Notes: generated by a model from the sequence alone, not told the origin. A DNA stretch of 64,000 bases from Diprion similis (GCF_021155765.1 NC_060114.1:22488501-22552500); one strand, 5' to 3'. Numbered from the stretch's first letter, positions 35,686 to 60,000 are shown. Numbers and translations: made by a program.

Positions 35686-37659
35686 TCACTGTTTGAAATT
35701 GTCAACAATTTCGTCATATTTCTTCAGACGAAATTCCTTCCTTGCTTCGTCGAGCAATACATTGTGTAGCAGGTTTCGCTTTTGAGAATATTCCTGATGC
35801 AAGCTTGGGTACACGTTCCCTGAAATGAAAGTCGTTACTGTCTCTGCTTAATTTTTTCCTTCTGGGTTTTCCTTTTATCCGTCGTCCCTCTTAAGCCAAC
35901 GCGTAAAGCTGACTCAACTAAAATCAACCTGTGACACTGAATAGAATAGCAAATAAATTGCGCGTATATTTTTTGATGGTGTCACCTGTACAATGAAAAA
36001 AATTGAAAGGGAACCATACAAATTTAACAACGAGAAAGCACCTCTAAGGAAACAAAAGTTATATCTTGGTGCTTTTCTATCGAGTCGCATGTATTACTAT
36101 TATTATTATTATTATCGGTGACAGCGGTAAGATTAACTTATGGTACTGTATCTTTCCTTCGCGACACTGGCACAACGGCGTTGCTGTTTTCAATAATCCT
36201 AGACACATATTACTACATTCTCGCAACAATAATCAAAATTCATCAACAATTAGAATGTTATGGAAGAGCTATTTACGAGAGTGTGCCTCTCTTGAAAACT
36301 GTTTGACGCGTGCACTTTGCAATTCCACGCATATGCCAAAACTCGACATGTTTTAAAAAGTATTTGTTTCTTTGTGTTGTCACCTTCTTTTCAATTTCTT
36401 AGTCTGCATGGGTTTAATACCTTTTAACTCCAGTACAGATTTTTTATAATACATTCCAGGATATAAACGTGGCGCGTTGTACATCTTGGTGTAGGAACTA
36501 GTGAAGTTTTCGTATCGGGGTACCAGAACCTTGAATAATTTGTGGACGTACTGCTTTTCCAAAATCCAGAAATCTGCCAGTTTCATTGTTTCGTGGTGAG
36601 TCGGGCCATGTCTCAGGGCTTCCGATATGAGCTATATCAATATATTTAGAAACATTGGTTAGTTGCGAGTTATTATTAAATTAATTTGTTGCACCAGTGC
36701 ACATTGATTGTAAATCTAGCATTTAGCACCACGCCGTATACTCTATTAAAATTTGCTTATCCTAAAATTGACTCAAGTATAATATGATAGCACCGGTATG
36801 TATTTATTTTACCATACCAAGTTGGGGACAAATATTTTTTTCATAGGTTACATTATGCACACTGCACTGGGCTGAATTCTTCAAGGATTATTGGTAGCTT
36901 TTGACGAGCGCGATGCATTAACATGTAGCTCTATATTTGAGATTGTGTACTTAGTAAGCTTAGACCATAGTGCGATAAGGTGCTGTCGTTGTCAGTGTAT
37001 TATACATAATGTGTGTGACGAAAAAGCAATACCTAATTGAGCAGATTTCAATTAAATTCTAGGTTTCAGAAAAATGTATTCAAATACTGAATCGGAATTA
37101 TGTGGGCAAGTTGAAGACATAAATTGTAGTAAGTATTTCATGGAGTTGTAGATCATAGATCCAAGACAAGTTCAGGATATTCTTAACGTCCACTAGTTCA
37201 ACAGTGAAGCTTTTCGAGTGTGAGAGAATTTCAAAATCGCAAAGTTTTTTTTGAGACAATAACAGAAAACTCTCATGCCGAGCGAAAAAGTTGGCGAAAG
37301 AATAAAACGTGAGTACACAAAGACTTCAAGTTGAGTTATGGATCACAAAGATTGTCGACGAGTATACGAATTTCCGGCCGGATTACTACAGAGCGCCTAT
37401 CAAATTATCACAATACAAATACCGAACCAAAGGTTACTACACTGCTTTCATGATTACGTACGCGCTCAGCGTATCCCCTCGCTTCTTCGCCTCTATTGAA
37501 ATTCAATTCGAGTCGTTCGTATTTAATGAGAGCCGTCACGGTTTTTCTCAATTTCAACAATCGCCCCTCTGGACCGGCTGGATTCTTGAGCCGTCGGGCT
37601 TTCGGTCGAACGAATATATTGAGTTTGGATACCAGGTTAGATATATTTGCTTGATTCAT
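35686..37659 (-). CDS. mRpL17: Mitochondrial large-subunit ribosomal protein L17
   Basis: Component of the 39S mitoribosomal subunit (bL17 family), 180 residues, comparable with the 175 of human MRPL17. Minus-strand exons: 37462-37659, 36421-36631 and 35686-35819, joined in phase (CGC|GTACGT with gatatag; AAAG|GTATTA with tttcag). The start is the ATG at 37659, with an in-frame TAG a few codons upstream. Diagnostic stretches: RLLKLRKTVTALIKYERLEL and EEARGYAER in exon 1, KLADFWILEKQYVHKLFKVL with PRYENFTSSYTKM in exon 2, and NVYPSLHQ with RNLLHNVLLDEARKEFRLKK in exon 3. The N-terminus has basic residues suited to mitochondrial import. It diverges from RSK, with 2.6 kb of repeat-rich DNA between them. 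Confidence 0.93.
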
Positions 37660-37986
37660 TCTTGCCAAGTTCTAGAACTGTTCGATTTCCTAGGAACAGA
37701 ACTGCGTGGTGGTGGATTACAATCAATTAATCCACGATTTTCATGATTAACTTGAAATTTAACGAACTTTAAATACGTTGTTTGAGGTTACCCACGCCGT
37801 AGTACGCAACACGGTCTTATAACATAACATGGTTCTGTGGCGCTGCAATAGTAAGAGATCGGTATGCGACAAGGATAGGCATAGGTTAACTCTCTCACTT
37901 TAAAAACGCATGCGCAGAATCTTCCCTGGTAGAGTCTCAGATCGGGCACGGTTTCCATTCAATGTTTCCATTTTGAAGTGCCGAGA

Positions 37987-38288
37987 CCATAGACATATAT
38001 TATAAGAACGGACCGAGGGAGTACAGAGGTAGCCCGATCGTGAATGCGATAGCGCAATAGAAAGAGAAAGCTGCATGTAGGACCAGAGTGGTAGGACCCC
38101 TATATCCTTGTCCGATGCGTTCTTTGTCTCGTAGTGGTATGCGTGCCCCGCGCATGCGCGGTTAGACGAAGACAGAAAGATCCCCATATCAACATTCCAT
38201 AGTGGTCCCATATCCAACCTTCTCTTTCTATTGCGCTATCGCATTCTCAGCCCGGTCACGCAGTCTATTCTTATAGGTATGTCTATGT
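37987..38288. mobile_element. Foldback element A of the 38-40 kb cluster
   Basis: Left arm ccatagacatatattataag pairs with ttcttataggtatgtctatg, and inner arms gatagcgcaatagaaagaga (38047) and tctctttctattgcgctatc (38221) pair exactly over about 20 bases. About 300 bp and non-coding. Confidence 0.75.
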
Positions 38289-38299
38289 CCAGACCGCAG

Positions 38300-38755
38300 T
38301 AGTCGCAGTCAAGGCCGGAGCACATAAAATTACAGAGGCCATAGGTAGAATACAGAAGCCATAGCACATGCGCAATTGCAAAAGTTTAATCCATTATGGA
38401 TTTTTAATCTATATATTACATACATAAAAATCCGCAAGTTATAGTGCATGGCATAACGAACGAGAAGCCTACAAGTTGTCTGTGGAAGCGTCTGTAATTG
38501 TAAATATTGTTGTCTACCGGTAGTCAACAATATTTACAATCACAGACGCTTTCACAGACAACTTATAGGCTTCTCGTTCGTTATTTCATAGGCTATGGCT
38601 TATGGATTTTTGTGTAGATTGAAAATCCATAAGCCATGGGCAGAATGCAGAAGCCAAATGGCTAGACTAGACTTTTGCAATTCCGCATGCGCTACAGCTT
38701 CTGCATTTTGCCTATGGCCTCTGTCATTTTACGTGCTCCAGATTGCAGTCGTTGT
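38300..38755. mobile_element. Foldback element B, near-complete palindrome
   Basis: The whole 455 bp folds on itself around position 38520: cgaacgagaagcctacaagt ... aatattgttg pairs with caacaatatt ... ataggcttctcgttcg, and the outer ends (ggagcacataaaattacaga, ccatag) pair with ctatgg ... tctgtcattttacgtgctcc. It includes two further internal repeats of aaaatcc(a/g) ... ataagccat type. No coding capacity. Confidence 0.85.
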
Positions 38756-38890
38756 AACATCATGAATTTCGTGATGTCACTGACTAGCGGCAGTAAGTTG
38801 TCGTACGATTTCGGAACGCGGCTGCGGGTACTTGCAGTACTGCAAGTATATTTCGGAACGCTCCCCAAAGAACGTAGACCACGGTCTTAC

Positions 38891-39196
38891 CATAGACTTA
38901 TAAGATAGACTGAGCGCTCTTATGAGTCGCTTGAAGCAAGGGTCATATAAAGGTCAGAGATATGTCCGGAGTATTTCTCTCTCTGTCTGGCGATATTAGT
39001 GGCGGGGACTGAGTAGAGGAGAACGAGGAGAAATACGCATACGACAGGCGCAAAGCTGTTCCACTTTCACTGCTCCGTTGTCTCCCACCATGACGCCGAT
39101 TGAAAAGAGAGAGCAGTACTCCCGGATATCTCTGTCCTTCATATGTAAGCGTCAGTGCCTCTTATAGAAGCGCTCGGTCTATCTTATAAGTCTATG
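38891..39196. mobile_element. Foldback element C with 8-bp target duplication
   Basis: Ends catagacttataagatagac and gtctatcttataagtctatg are exact inverted copies. The element is flanked by ggtcttac on both sides (38883-38890 and 39197-39204), an exact 8-bp target-site duplication. Removing the element and one duplicate rejoins the left arm of a larger inverted repeat whose other end is at about 39940-39951, so C is a later insertion into it. Confidence 0.9.
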
Positions 39197-39202
39197 GGTC
39201 TT

Positions 39203-39568
39203 ACATACAGGTCTGGGGACTCGTCGAAATTTGCGTGGTGGGGGAAGTACGCTTACGCTGCAGTTGTTTTTCAGCGCTACCGCTAGTTGGCACTAATGGT
39301 AAAGTAATGTTCGCAAACATAACCTCAAATTTCTCAAACAATAAGTGGTGTGCGATGCTTTAAAAATATATAACGATGTACGATTTATGCGATTTCCACT
39401 ATTTTTACGTACATACATTTGGACCACGTCATTTGCAAAGTTTGAGAAATTCGAGGTCATGTTTGCGAACATTACTTTACCATTAGTGCCAACTAGCGGT
39501 AGCGCTGAAAAACAAAAACTATAGCGTAAGCGTACTTCCCCCACCACTCGAGTCCCCAGACCTGTATG
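39203..39568. mobile_element. Foldback element D
   Basis: Arms of about 150 bp: catacaggtctggggactcg on the left pairs with cgagtccccagacctgtatg on the right, and gggggaagtacgcttacgct, gctaccgctagttggcacta and taatggtaaagtaatgttcg have inverted partners between 39425 and 39545. The centre is about 60 bp of AT-rich sequence. Non-coding. Confidence 0.85.
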
Positions 39569-39951
39569 CAGCCCCCTGACACTGGTTAAATATTCCTATG
39601 CGATTATTGGAGAAGCGCTTTGTCGCTTCGTATTAGTTCCGTCAATCCCCACTGGTAGCGCTGGTTGTCTTCTGATCATTCCATTCCATTTATTATTTTC
39701 CTGTCTATACCTCTACGGACTGCTACTGAATCATATTGCACCTTTCAAAAAAGTTGCATTTTGTGAAATTATTTCCTCTCAATCACAATCTTATTTGAAT
39801 ATTTTCAATATTCAATATATAGCCATATACCGCAATCGACCGTAAACAGAAGACAGAAGGCCAGGAGACTGCCAGCGCCACGCTGCGACGGTTACAGATA
39901 ACGGACTACTTTCCTCCGCCTGTGTCAGGGGGCTGCCTGTATGTAAGACCG
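39559..39951. mobile_element. Foldback element E
   Basis: Left gcagccccctgacac and right gtgtcagggggctgc are exact inverted copies, with weaker inner pairing (tagcgctgg, gtcttctg with cagaagac, ccagcgcca). Its right terminus, cctgtatgtaagaccgtgac, is the inverted partner of the sequence that element C interrupted at 38883. D and E therefore seem to be parts of one older, larger palindrome. Confidence 0.7.
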
Positions 39952-40304
39952 TGACGTAGACGCAACGAGTGGCGAAGTTCGGTACTACTAACGCTGCGCC
40001 AAGTCTGGCCTAATTTTGTATTCAGAGGTTCGTCTCCTTCCCTCGTACCTCCTGGTACTATATTTGAAGCATTGGAGTGTCGCCCCGCTGATATAGTCTG
40101 TATTATCCGAAAACACTTCTCACTTTTCAGAATTGTTCATAGTGCTCAACAGTGTTCAATGTGCTGTCTTGCAGGGCGCTAGTTGTTCAATAGTCCTTGC
40201 ACGTATGTACACACATACATACACTTAACAAGATGATGCTTAGTGGCAACAAAAAATTAGGATCTCGACAACGGTCTGTACGTCAGTGATTCAGTCTGGA
40301 TATA

Positions 40305-52917
<12,613 letters not shown>

Positions 52918-53412
52918 TGTTGAACAAGTATCGAATATAATACATATATTTTCAGCAGAGGTAATTCAAAAATTAGAGAAAACAATCTCGTTCATGAAAT
53001 GTAAACTGTACAAAACATCGAGGAAATAAATTCTTACTATCTAAAATGGAGCAACTGAAAACTAGCAAAAACTTCATTGCCTTACAGAAAAGAGAAAACT
53101 GGAATGGCTCAGATCCGTCAAAATTAATGCTACTAAAAGGTCCGAAACAAATTACTTGATTCAACATTGCAAATTTTATACAACTCTTGAGATACGTCCG
53201 ACACGAATAGTACACACTATTCACTAGTATTCGCTATTTTCCAATTTAGGCGAAATCCACGCACTCGTACCTACATTCTCTCTCTCTTCCTGCCCTCCGA
53301 ACTTCTCTCTTTATCCTCAAGTTTCCACTGTTGCTCACGACACCAAGCTCATGATTTCAGGTGCCGCCTGTCTTCCCAGTTGTTGCATAGGGTCCGTGTG
53401 TAACATTCGACC
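52918..53412. other. 3' region of RSK
   Basis: Follows the TAA at 52915. An AATAAA lies at about 53024-53030, a candidate polyadenylation signal. No further exon seen. Confidence 0.45.
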
Positions 53413-53578
53413 GGAAAACATTCCAATATATTTTCATTTAACGTAGTAATAAAGAAATGGCACGGATTCTACGAAATCACAATAGTAAACTCATAGAATT
53501 TATGCCATTTCTTTATTTCTGCGTTAAATGAAAATACTATATTGGACTGTTTTTTGCCAGAATTACGTATAGAACGGA
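53413..53578. mobile_element. MITE-like palindrome
   Basis: Left arm (ggaaaacattccaatatatt, catttaacg, aataaagaaatggca) pairs with right arm (tgccatttctttatttctgc, gttaaatgaaaata, atattgg). About 165 bp with a 15-base loop. A segment at 17880-17960 in the PI3K intron (acattttcattcgatgcaga, then aataacgaaatgg) resembles one arm, so the family has at least one more member here. Confidence 0.75.
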
Positions 53579-54389
53579 GCTGTTAAGCCCGTTTTTGCAT
53601 TTGAAACACGTCCACTTCGGTATTCGGAGGTGTATATGTCAACGTCAAAATCGAGCAGGGCACCTTCTCAAGTATACGTGCTTGGACTTTCTGCTTGTCC
53701 TACAACCTATTCAGGTTACGGCCGAAATAAACGTGTTGCCATCTACCTTTTCCACCCCATTTGCCTCCAAAAAGTCGCTCACACGTCCCTCTCTCTTCCT
53801 CGGTCAGGCCACAAATGCCCGGATGCACGTGCATTGTCGTTCCAAACATGTGTACTATGGTACAGTATGAAACGGATGCAGTAAAATAAAATTTCCCGCA
53901 TCAAGATGAACAAGGAAATGATTATAGTTGGTTATGGCCCAGAATCAATTGAGCTTACCGTCTCTCCCTCACCTTGCGAGTTCAACTCCAGACCTCGGTG
54001 AAAATCATTGTGAAGCCTCTAGTATCTAGTATCCATTTATAGATAGAATACTCATAGAAGGAAGAACGAACAGAAATAGTGTGTTGTCAAAAGAGGCAAA
54101 CGTCAAGTTAACTTGTGTGGAGAAAAAAAATAATGATTACGATTATTAATAATGATTAAAATATTATTATGCCCATCGTATTTATTTTGTCCAATTTTCG
54201 GTAACCGATAATTTTGTGCAGATCTGTGTCAAGTGAACTTTGATCTCACGACCAAGCAGGCAGTTTATTTTTGAATGATTCAACAGCCTCAGATAATAAA
54301 TTTTGCCAGCAGCCAAGTGATTCTGATGGGTCAGGATTAAGGAATATTGAAATAATATTACAGTTGTAAAATACAACAGTTTCATTTAA
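53579..54389. other. Intergenic DNA between RSK and ALG14
   Basis: Convergent intergenic stretch; RSK ends from the left and ALG14 ends from the right. Two overlapping frames at 53595-53884 have no recognisable content. AT-rich near 54120-54180. Confidence 0.45.
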
Positions 54390-55022
54390 TTATAGGTACA
54401 CGGTCCGGCGATACAAGTAGGTGTTCAAATACTTCCATCTCACTATGACAAAGTCTGCTAGATAGTACAACATCTTTCCACTTAAAGACAGTGTCTTGAC
54501 TCGACAGAAACTCTCGATGAATATTATTCGTGCATTTGTGAGAAACATCAACTTAAAAAAAAAGATAACAATGCACAACGGTACACAGGTTCCTGGACCG
54601 TTGCATAAAATTAAATCAGGATTCTGAGTCCATACAAGGGGGATAGAGTCGAAGGTAGCAAGTAACGTCGTGATAACAGAAGCCGAGTAAGACTGACGAA
54701 CCTCTCGGCTACGGCGGATGTCAAATACTTGATAATCGGTTGCAGTTCCCTCCAAAGTCCTGACTTTTGCTTCGCTGATGGTGTCTGTACTAGCCCGAAC
54801 ATAGATTCTTGGAGAATAACGTTCCAATTTCATAGTAGTTATGATACGTAGAATCTCTGTGGTGTGACCACCGGACCCTAATACTATCATTGTTCGGACC
54901 GGATGCCGTCGCGATTTCACTTTCGGTATGCGTCCGTTCAGCCAAAGGATGACATATAGCATCCTCAACAGCAGTGCGACCAGAAATGCACACGAAGCTC
55001 CGAGTATATGGGCTAAATACAT
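54390..55022 (-). CDS. ALG14: ALG14, membrane anchor of UDP-GlcNAc transferase
   Basis: ALG14 anchors catalytic ALG13 to the cytosolic face of the ER, where the pair adds the second GlcNAc to dolichol-PP-GlcNAc in N-glycan assembly. The 210-residue frame starts at the first in-frame ATG (55022); an open extension to 55055 lacks an ATG. An N-terminal membrane segment (about residues 8-28, LGASCAFLVALLLRMLYVIL) is followed by the family motifs MIVLGSGGHTTEILRI (about 45-60), NPDLILCNGPGTCVPLCIV (about 133-151) and IFIESFCRVKTLSLSGKMLY (about 166-185). A second hydrophobic stretch (IVIFFFKLMFL) precedes the last. The length matches the family. The C-terminus (RRTVYL) stops a few residues short of the usual YxGxL-type end, so a tiny last exon cannot be excluded. 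No intron otherwise. Confidence 0.93.
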   Translation of the reverse strand: MYLAHILGASCAFLVALLLRMLYVILWLNGRIPKVKSRRHPVRTMIVLGSGGHTTEILRIITTMKLERYSPRIYVRASTDTISEAKVRTLEGTATDYQVFDIRRSREVRQSYSASVITTLLATFDSIPLVWTQNPDLILCNGPGTCVPLCIVIFFFKLMFLTNARIIFIESFCRVKTLSLSGKMLYYLADFVIVRWKYLNTYLYRRTVYL

Positions 55023-55492
55023 CACACCCTGGCTGTTGACAGGCGATGCAGACAATCGAACCCAACAACGTTATCCCCGGTTACTGTACGGTAGGTGATT
55101 GCTTATAATCGTTGCAATCGAATTCACCTCATTCAAAGTAGAGACGTTGGACATACGCAGGGGATATAAGCTAGTCTAGAAATAAGAAAAATTATATGTA
55201 AACACGGATATGAAATAACTCTTTTGGATCAATATATATTCATAGAGTATTCGTTACACATTTGCATCGCAGAGGTTTAATCAATCATGAATTACTCGCG
55301 AAAGTACAGATTGTCAAGTTACAGAAAATCAGTAGAGGTTATGTTCTTTAAGCCATTGAGTAACCATTGTGCGGAGGGTAGAGAGAAGGAGGCCCAACTC
55401 GGCGCTACCACGTGATGCCAAAACTGAAGGAAATAGTAACTCTTCTTTTCGCCGCTAGGTGGCGCCCACAACACCATTTCTTGATGTATATT

Positions 55493-55740
55493 GTGACGTC
55501 CTAACGGTTGATTCCGCACAACTTCACGAGTTAGACTCGAAGTTGAGTCGCGAAAATGAACTGGGACATCACTAAAGTGAAATGGGCAACATTGATAAAT
55601 TCGCGTATTGGGGTCTTGGATGATTTGAAAGGAATTCAATATAATGGAAATTTAAGTCAACTTACCCTTGTTGCTCGAATTTGGTGGTACTGCGCAACAG
55701 GTAGCTTCGTGGAGCGGCGAAGGACCAGGTAGTTGAGGTG
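55493..55740. repeat. Retroelement-like repeat, copy 1
   Basis: Starts tgtgacgtcctaacgg and continues with cgagttagactcgaa and gagtcgcgaaaatgaactgg, which recur in the same order and orientation from 57519. The pair is separated by about 2.0 kb. This could be two long terminal repeats or two copies of one repeat; the homology fades after about 250 bp. Confidence 0.65.
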
Positions 55741-56760
55741 TTTTAATTAAATTGAATGATTTTGATTTTTAATGCACTTAAATGTTTATTAGTTTATGTT
55801 ATAGTTACAAATACACAAGATAAGGCTCTCAGGTGGAGCGACAAAGTATCAATTACAAAGTTAAAATAATGCTCTGGGGCAGAGTGACAAAGTGACGGTT
55901 ACAACTTATGGAAAATAATGCTCTCGGGCGGAGCGACAGGGTGACGGTTACAAACTTATGAAAATTAATGCTCTCCGAGTCCAATCTGCACCCGTTTATA
56001 TAGGGCAAAATCTCCTATGCTTCTGTACAATTTTTGGGTGACAGATTTATTACATTGAGTCACCAGTGAAGATTTGGGGCGTGGCTGGACTGTGTTTGTT
56101 TCCGATCAAGGTGACCTAATTAGCGTCTTGGTTGTTACCTTATATGGTTTGCCTTGCGAAGCCCGGCTAGCTTCTAGCTGGCTACCAAAGCTTTCTTTGT
56201 TCGGTTTTATAATATTTAATAATTGAATTTTGGATGTTTTTCGCTGGTGGCTTCATGTAAGGACTCAGAATTATTTATAGTTAAAAATGTCCTTAATATT
56301 AGATGAGCGATAGCTGTTTGGTTGATTATTGAATTATAATAATTATGTAAAAGGAGCGCACAGGTGTGCAAGATTGAACAGGTGTTTGGGGGTGTGTTGC
56401 GTTTAAGTATGTATATAGTAACGTTTGCGGGGTTGCTTCACCTCCAGGGTTTATTCATAATGTTTAACATTAAATATTGAAGATAAAGTAATATCGGCTG
56501 ATAGGCTTTTTCATCTACGATTGAATATATCCCTCAAGGCTCTGCAACGTTGCCAGTGCAGCGCACTGATTCTGAGAATTTGAGTTGCGTCACCTAGCCT
56601 TAGGTTGACGGTGGTGCGACATGGTATATGAACTAGATTCGCCCGCAGTACAAGCTTGTAATATTATTTGGAATCAAAATTGTTTTTTTACCTTAGGTTT
56701 GGCTTATAGTATTTCTTTGATACGGGAAAAAGCGTAATAATTTCCAGATACTTAGATTTG
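55741..56760. other. AT-rich repeat-flanked DNA without genes
   Basis: Contains an imperfect triplication near 55830-55970 of a unit with aatgctct(c/g)gg(g/c) then gagcgacaaagtgacggtt. No coding exon was recognised. Probably the interior of the element bounded by the repeats at 55493 and 57519. Confidence 0.4.
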
Positions 56761-56770
56761 TAAGAATAGT

Positions 56771-56972
56771 GGATTGATAGTAACAATTCAAATATGATTG
56801 TAATTTGGATTAATAGTAACAATTCAAATATGATTGTAATTTGGATTAATAGTAACAATTCAAATATGATTGTAATTTGGATTAATAGTAACAATTCAAA
56901 TATGATTGTAATTTGGATTAATAGTAACAATTCAAATATGATTGTAATTTGGATTAATAGTAACAATTCAAA
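56771..56972. repeat. 36-bp minisatellite, about 5.5 units
   Basis: Tandem units of 36 bases containing aatagtaacaattcaaatat then gattgtaatttggatt, nearly identical to each other. Because 36 is divisible by three, the array is open in frames on both strands and gives artificial 12-residue repeat peptides. I do not regard these as genes. Confidence 0.95.
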
Positions 56973-57221
56973 TATAATAATATTAGTAATAACGCAAGTA
57001 ATATAATAATTTGATCATTTAAGAAGAATGTTTTGGTTTAGATATTTTGAGATATTGAGATATAAATTGATAAAACTTGATATTCTGATAATATAAAAGA
57101 AACAAGTATATATGTATATATTTATACGTGTATGCAAGCAATGAATATAAGTATAGATGTGAGCGTAGCTACATTTAATATTATATAATATACATAATAT
57201 TATACTCATATTGTAGATATT

Positions 57222-59461
57222 GTAACATCCGACCGCCCCACCACAATTTTTTCCCTTTCTATCCGATAAACTAACTAACCACGCCTAACTTCAGTACAAG
57301 AATCCTGCGACAAACCCAAAAGTTACTAGATATTACCTAGTTACACACATCTAACTACCCTTTATTAATCGAAGGGATATACTTACCTCAAAGGTCGCGA
57401 GATCCTTTTACAGAACCTCAGTAATACAACAGCTATCATTCAAACCGTTGAAAGTATTATTTAGCATTGATCAAGTCTACAAAAACCCCTAGAGTAAAAC
57501 TACCAGGAGAGCAAATGTGACGTCCTAACGGTCAATTCCGGACAAGTTTACGAGTTAGACTCGAAATTGAGTCGCGAAAATGAACTGGGGCGTACAATCA
57601 GTAGTTGTGGGTCGCCAAAACCGATTAATCACAAAAGTGAAATGGAGAACTTGATAGAATTCGCGTAATTGGGTTAATACGGGGAGTCGGAAATTGTTAT
57701 AGATTATTGAAATAAAGTTTACCTTACCTTTTTGAGATGTTTTCTTCTTGATGCTGTTGGAGGGATGTGACGAGGAACTTGTTTTTGAATAAGCACTGAA
57801 GTTATATTGAAATTGGTTTAAATAGAATATATTTCGATTTAGCACAGAAAATAAGAGTGAACAATTGGATAATGAATCCGGCAGAGATTCGTCGTTGCAA
57901 TGCAAATGCTAGAGGATTTTACCGCGAGGATCTACTGCATGAGTACTAGTAGTTACTGGAGATAAAACCCAAGAGAGCGAATGATCGCTGGGTGCTCGTA
58001 CTTATTCAGATCGGTAGCGGTAGGGGTGTGAAATCCTCTCTTCAAGCATTGCCCCACAACAACGCATTTCTTTCCGTTATTCTAAGAATTAAAACTGGGT
58101 TGGCATGCTATGCTTTGGGATTTATTGGTGCCGAGTGCAAAGTTGGACTTTGGACTGTCCCCCCAACTCTTTGCCCCATACCACCTCTCCTTACAATTAA
58201 TCTGAAACTGAAAACTAGAGTGGTGTTCATCTTTTAGGATTTAAATTAGTGTATGTTATGGGTATGAGTTTCATGTATACCCATATGTGTTGGTGCAACG
58301 CGCTAGTGTATTTGTCAATAGGCGCGCGGTCCCTTGATAACTGTACTGAAGGAGTAGGGATGTAACACAACTTTATGGGGTGGCCTTCGGGCGCGTAACG
58401 CGCGTATGCTCGAGACCACGGCGTGGACTTAGATCGCCGTTTCCTAGGGTTGAATCCGTGTGAGCCTTACCAACACCATTATGTTGATTTTGATTTTATA
58501 CAACGTTGGCGTCCTCGAGCGTACGAGGCGTTATATTACGAGCGTAGTTTTACTTATAGAATGTTCTAGTGTGCTAAAGAATATAATGAAGGATTATATA
58601 GAAGATAATTGATTAATTTGCTTGCTTAATGTTAAGCTGCGATACAAGAGCGTTTTATAATATGATATTTGATATATTTTATCGAAGTACGAAGATAATT
58701 GATTCTGGAACATTTTTATAACTCGTCTCGAAAAATAATGTGAATGTTTTTGATTTTGATGATTTAATAATAGTCTATTCATCATTATTTTCCCAGGTTG
58801 CCTTTTGATTGCTTCACCCTGCAGAATCATCCCGTGAGTCAGTTTACCTTCGGTGGTTTTGTTATTATGTTACTGATACACTCTTCAGGTGGCGTTCTAT
58901 ACGGTTCTGCAATAGCGGTCTACGTTACCTCCAAAGTTTGGGCGTGTTGCCTACAATACGGCGTTTTGGAAGTGATTCTATAATTCATGTTGGATAATTT
59001 GTATTTACGTTTTTGGAGGTATCGCAGTCCCTGGCCTTGATAGTTTATTTCGGTAATGTTATTAATTTTATATTATATTGATTATATATCTTTTGCGTTA
59101 TGGTTTTATCTACCTCTCAAGCTGTAAGGTGTATCGTAGGTTGGCTATAATGTGGCTCTAAACTCCATGTTTGCAACTAGGTATTGTATAGTATTTGGAT
59201 ATAATGGTATTAGTATATTGTAATAATAAAATAATAATATCATAGTTTCCTGTAATGTGAGGATCCTGGAATACGGTTTCTGGACTCTTGATTATTGATA
59301 ATTATTGTTATACCTCATCTAGGGGCATTCAGATGGTTAGGCAGTTTCCTTGAATGACTTTCTTACAGAGTTCTCACATTTAGAGTGATGGTTAGTTGGT
59401 ACTAATGTTAGGGAATAGTCATAAGCAATAAAACATACAGACGTTTCGGTCGGATGTTACA
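57222..59461. mobile_element. Element with 15-bp inverted ends tgtaacatccgaccg
   Basis: tgtaacatccgaccg at 57222 and its exact complement cggtcggatgttaca at about 59447-59461 bound 2.24 kb. TG...CA ends with short inversion fit a solo long terminal repeat or a retroelement remnant; the second copy of the 55493 repeat lies inside. No polymerase or transposase frame remains. No target duplication was seen. Confidence 0.5.
57519..57760. repeat. Retroelement-like repeat, copy 2
   Basis: Matches the repeat at 55493 (tgtgacgtcctaacgg, acgagttagactcgaa, gagtcgcgaaaatgaactgg, then aaaagtgaaatgg) but carries an extra about 35-base segment after aactggg. Same orientation as copy 1. Confidence 0.65.
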
Positions 59462-60000
59462 CTAGGCTCGCACGCCTGGCCGTATCTGCGTGCCGTGATT
59501 GGTGGACTTCAAACGGCTCTAACTCAATAACCGTTGCTGTAAAAAAAAAAAATTGTCAGTAGAAGTTTCAGTCTTATTTCTTTGGAAGGAATACGTCAGT
59601 GCCTGATGGTCCGCGGGGGTACTGGATCATCCTGTGTAATCCTATTCATACGTTATAAATAAACATGGGTTGTTGTTGGACTGAATTGTATGGATTGTTT
59701 AATAATGTAACAGCATTATTAGAGTTGCTGCTATTCATTCTAACGATGGGTTTCTAATTTTATCGGTACAGATTCGGTTTTATAAATTGAATATTCCAGT
59801 GTTAACTGATGATATTTCTAGAAATTTTACCGGCGTATAGGGGATGATGAATTTCCTTGACAATCAGGAATTATTAGCCTTGCAAGATTTCTGAGGATCA
59901 TTCTAGTAAGTTGATTGCTAGCTGTAGGTATAGCGTTGCCACGTATACAATTCAGATCATTTTTTGGAAATCTTACTGACTTTGTTTGGAGGTAAAGACA
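58795..60000. repeat. Dispersed repeat related to 8.68-8.89 kb
   Basis: Shares tgattgcttcaccctgcaga-like sequence, gaatcatcccgtgagtca, taccttcggt, and near 59938 tgccacgtatacaattca then ggaaatctta with the left-hand fragment. Order and spacing of the blocks differ between the copies, so insertions or deletions have occurred. Confidence 0.55.

Larger units (their letters stand above)
37660..40304. other. mRpL17-RSK intergenic region, largely mobile DNA
   Basis: Holds the divergent promoters of mRpL17 (left) and RSK (right) but is mostly occupied by five foldback elements. The only stretch free of them next to RSK is about 39960-40304. I see no clear TATA box at a suitable distance for either gene. 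Confidence 0.5.

Noticed and set aside
53960-54000. tRNA-like B-box string gagttcaactcc
   Set aside because: No matching A box or cloverleaf could be drawn upstream on either strand. I found no tRNA, rRNA or CRISPR array in the window.
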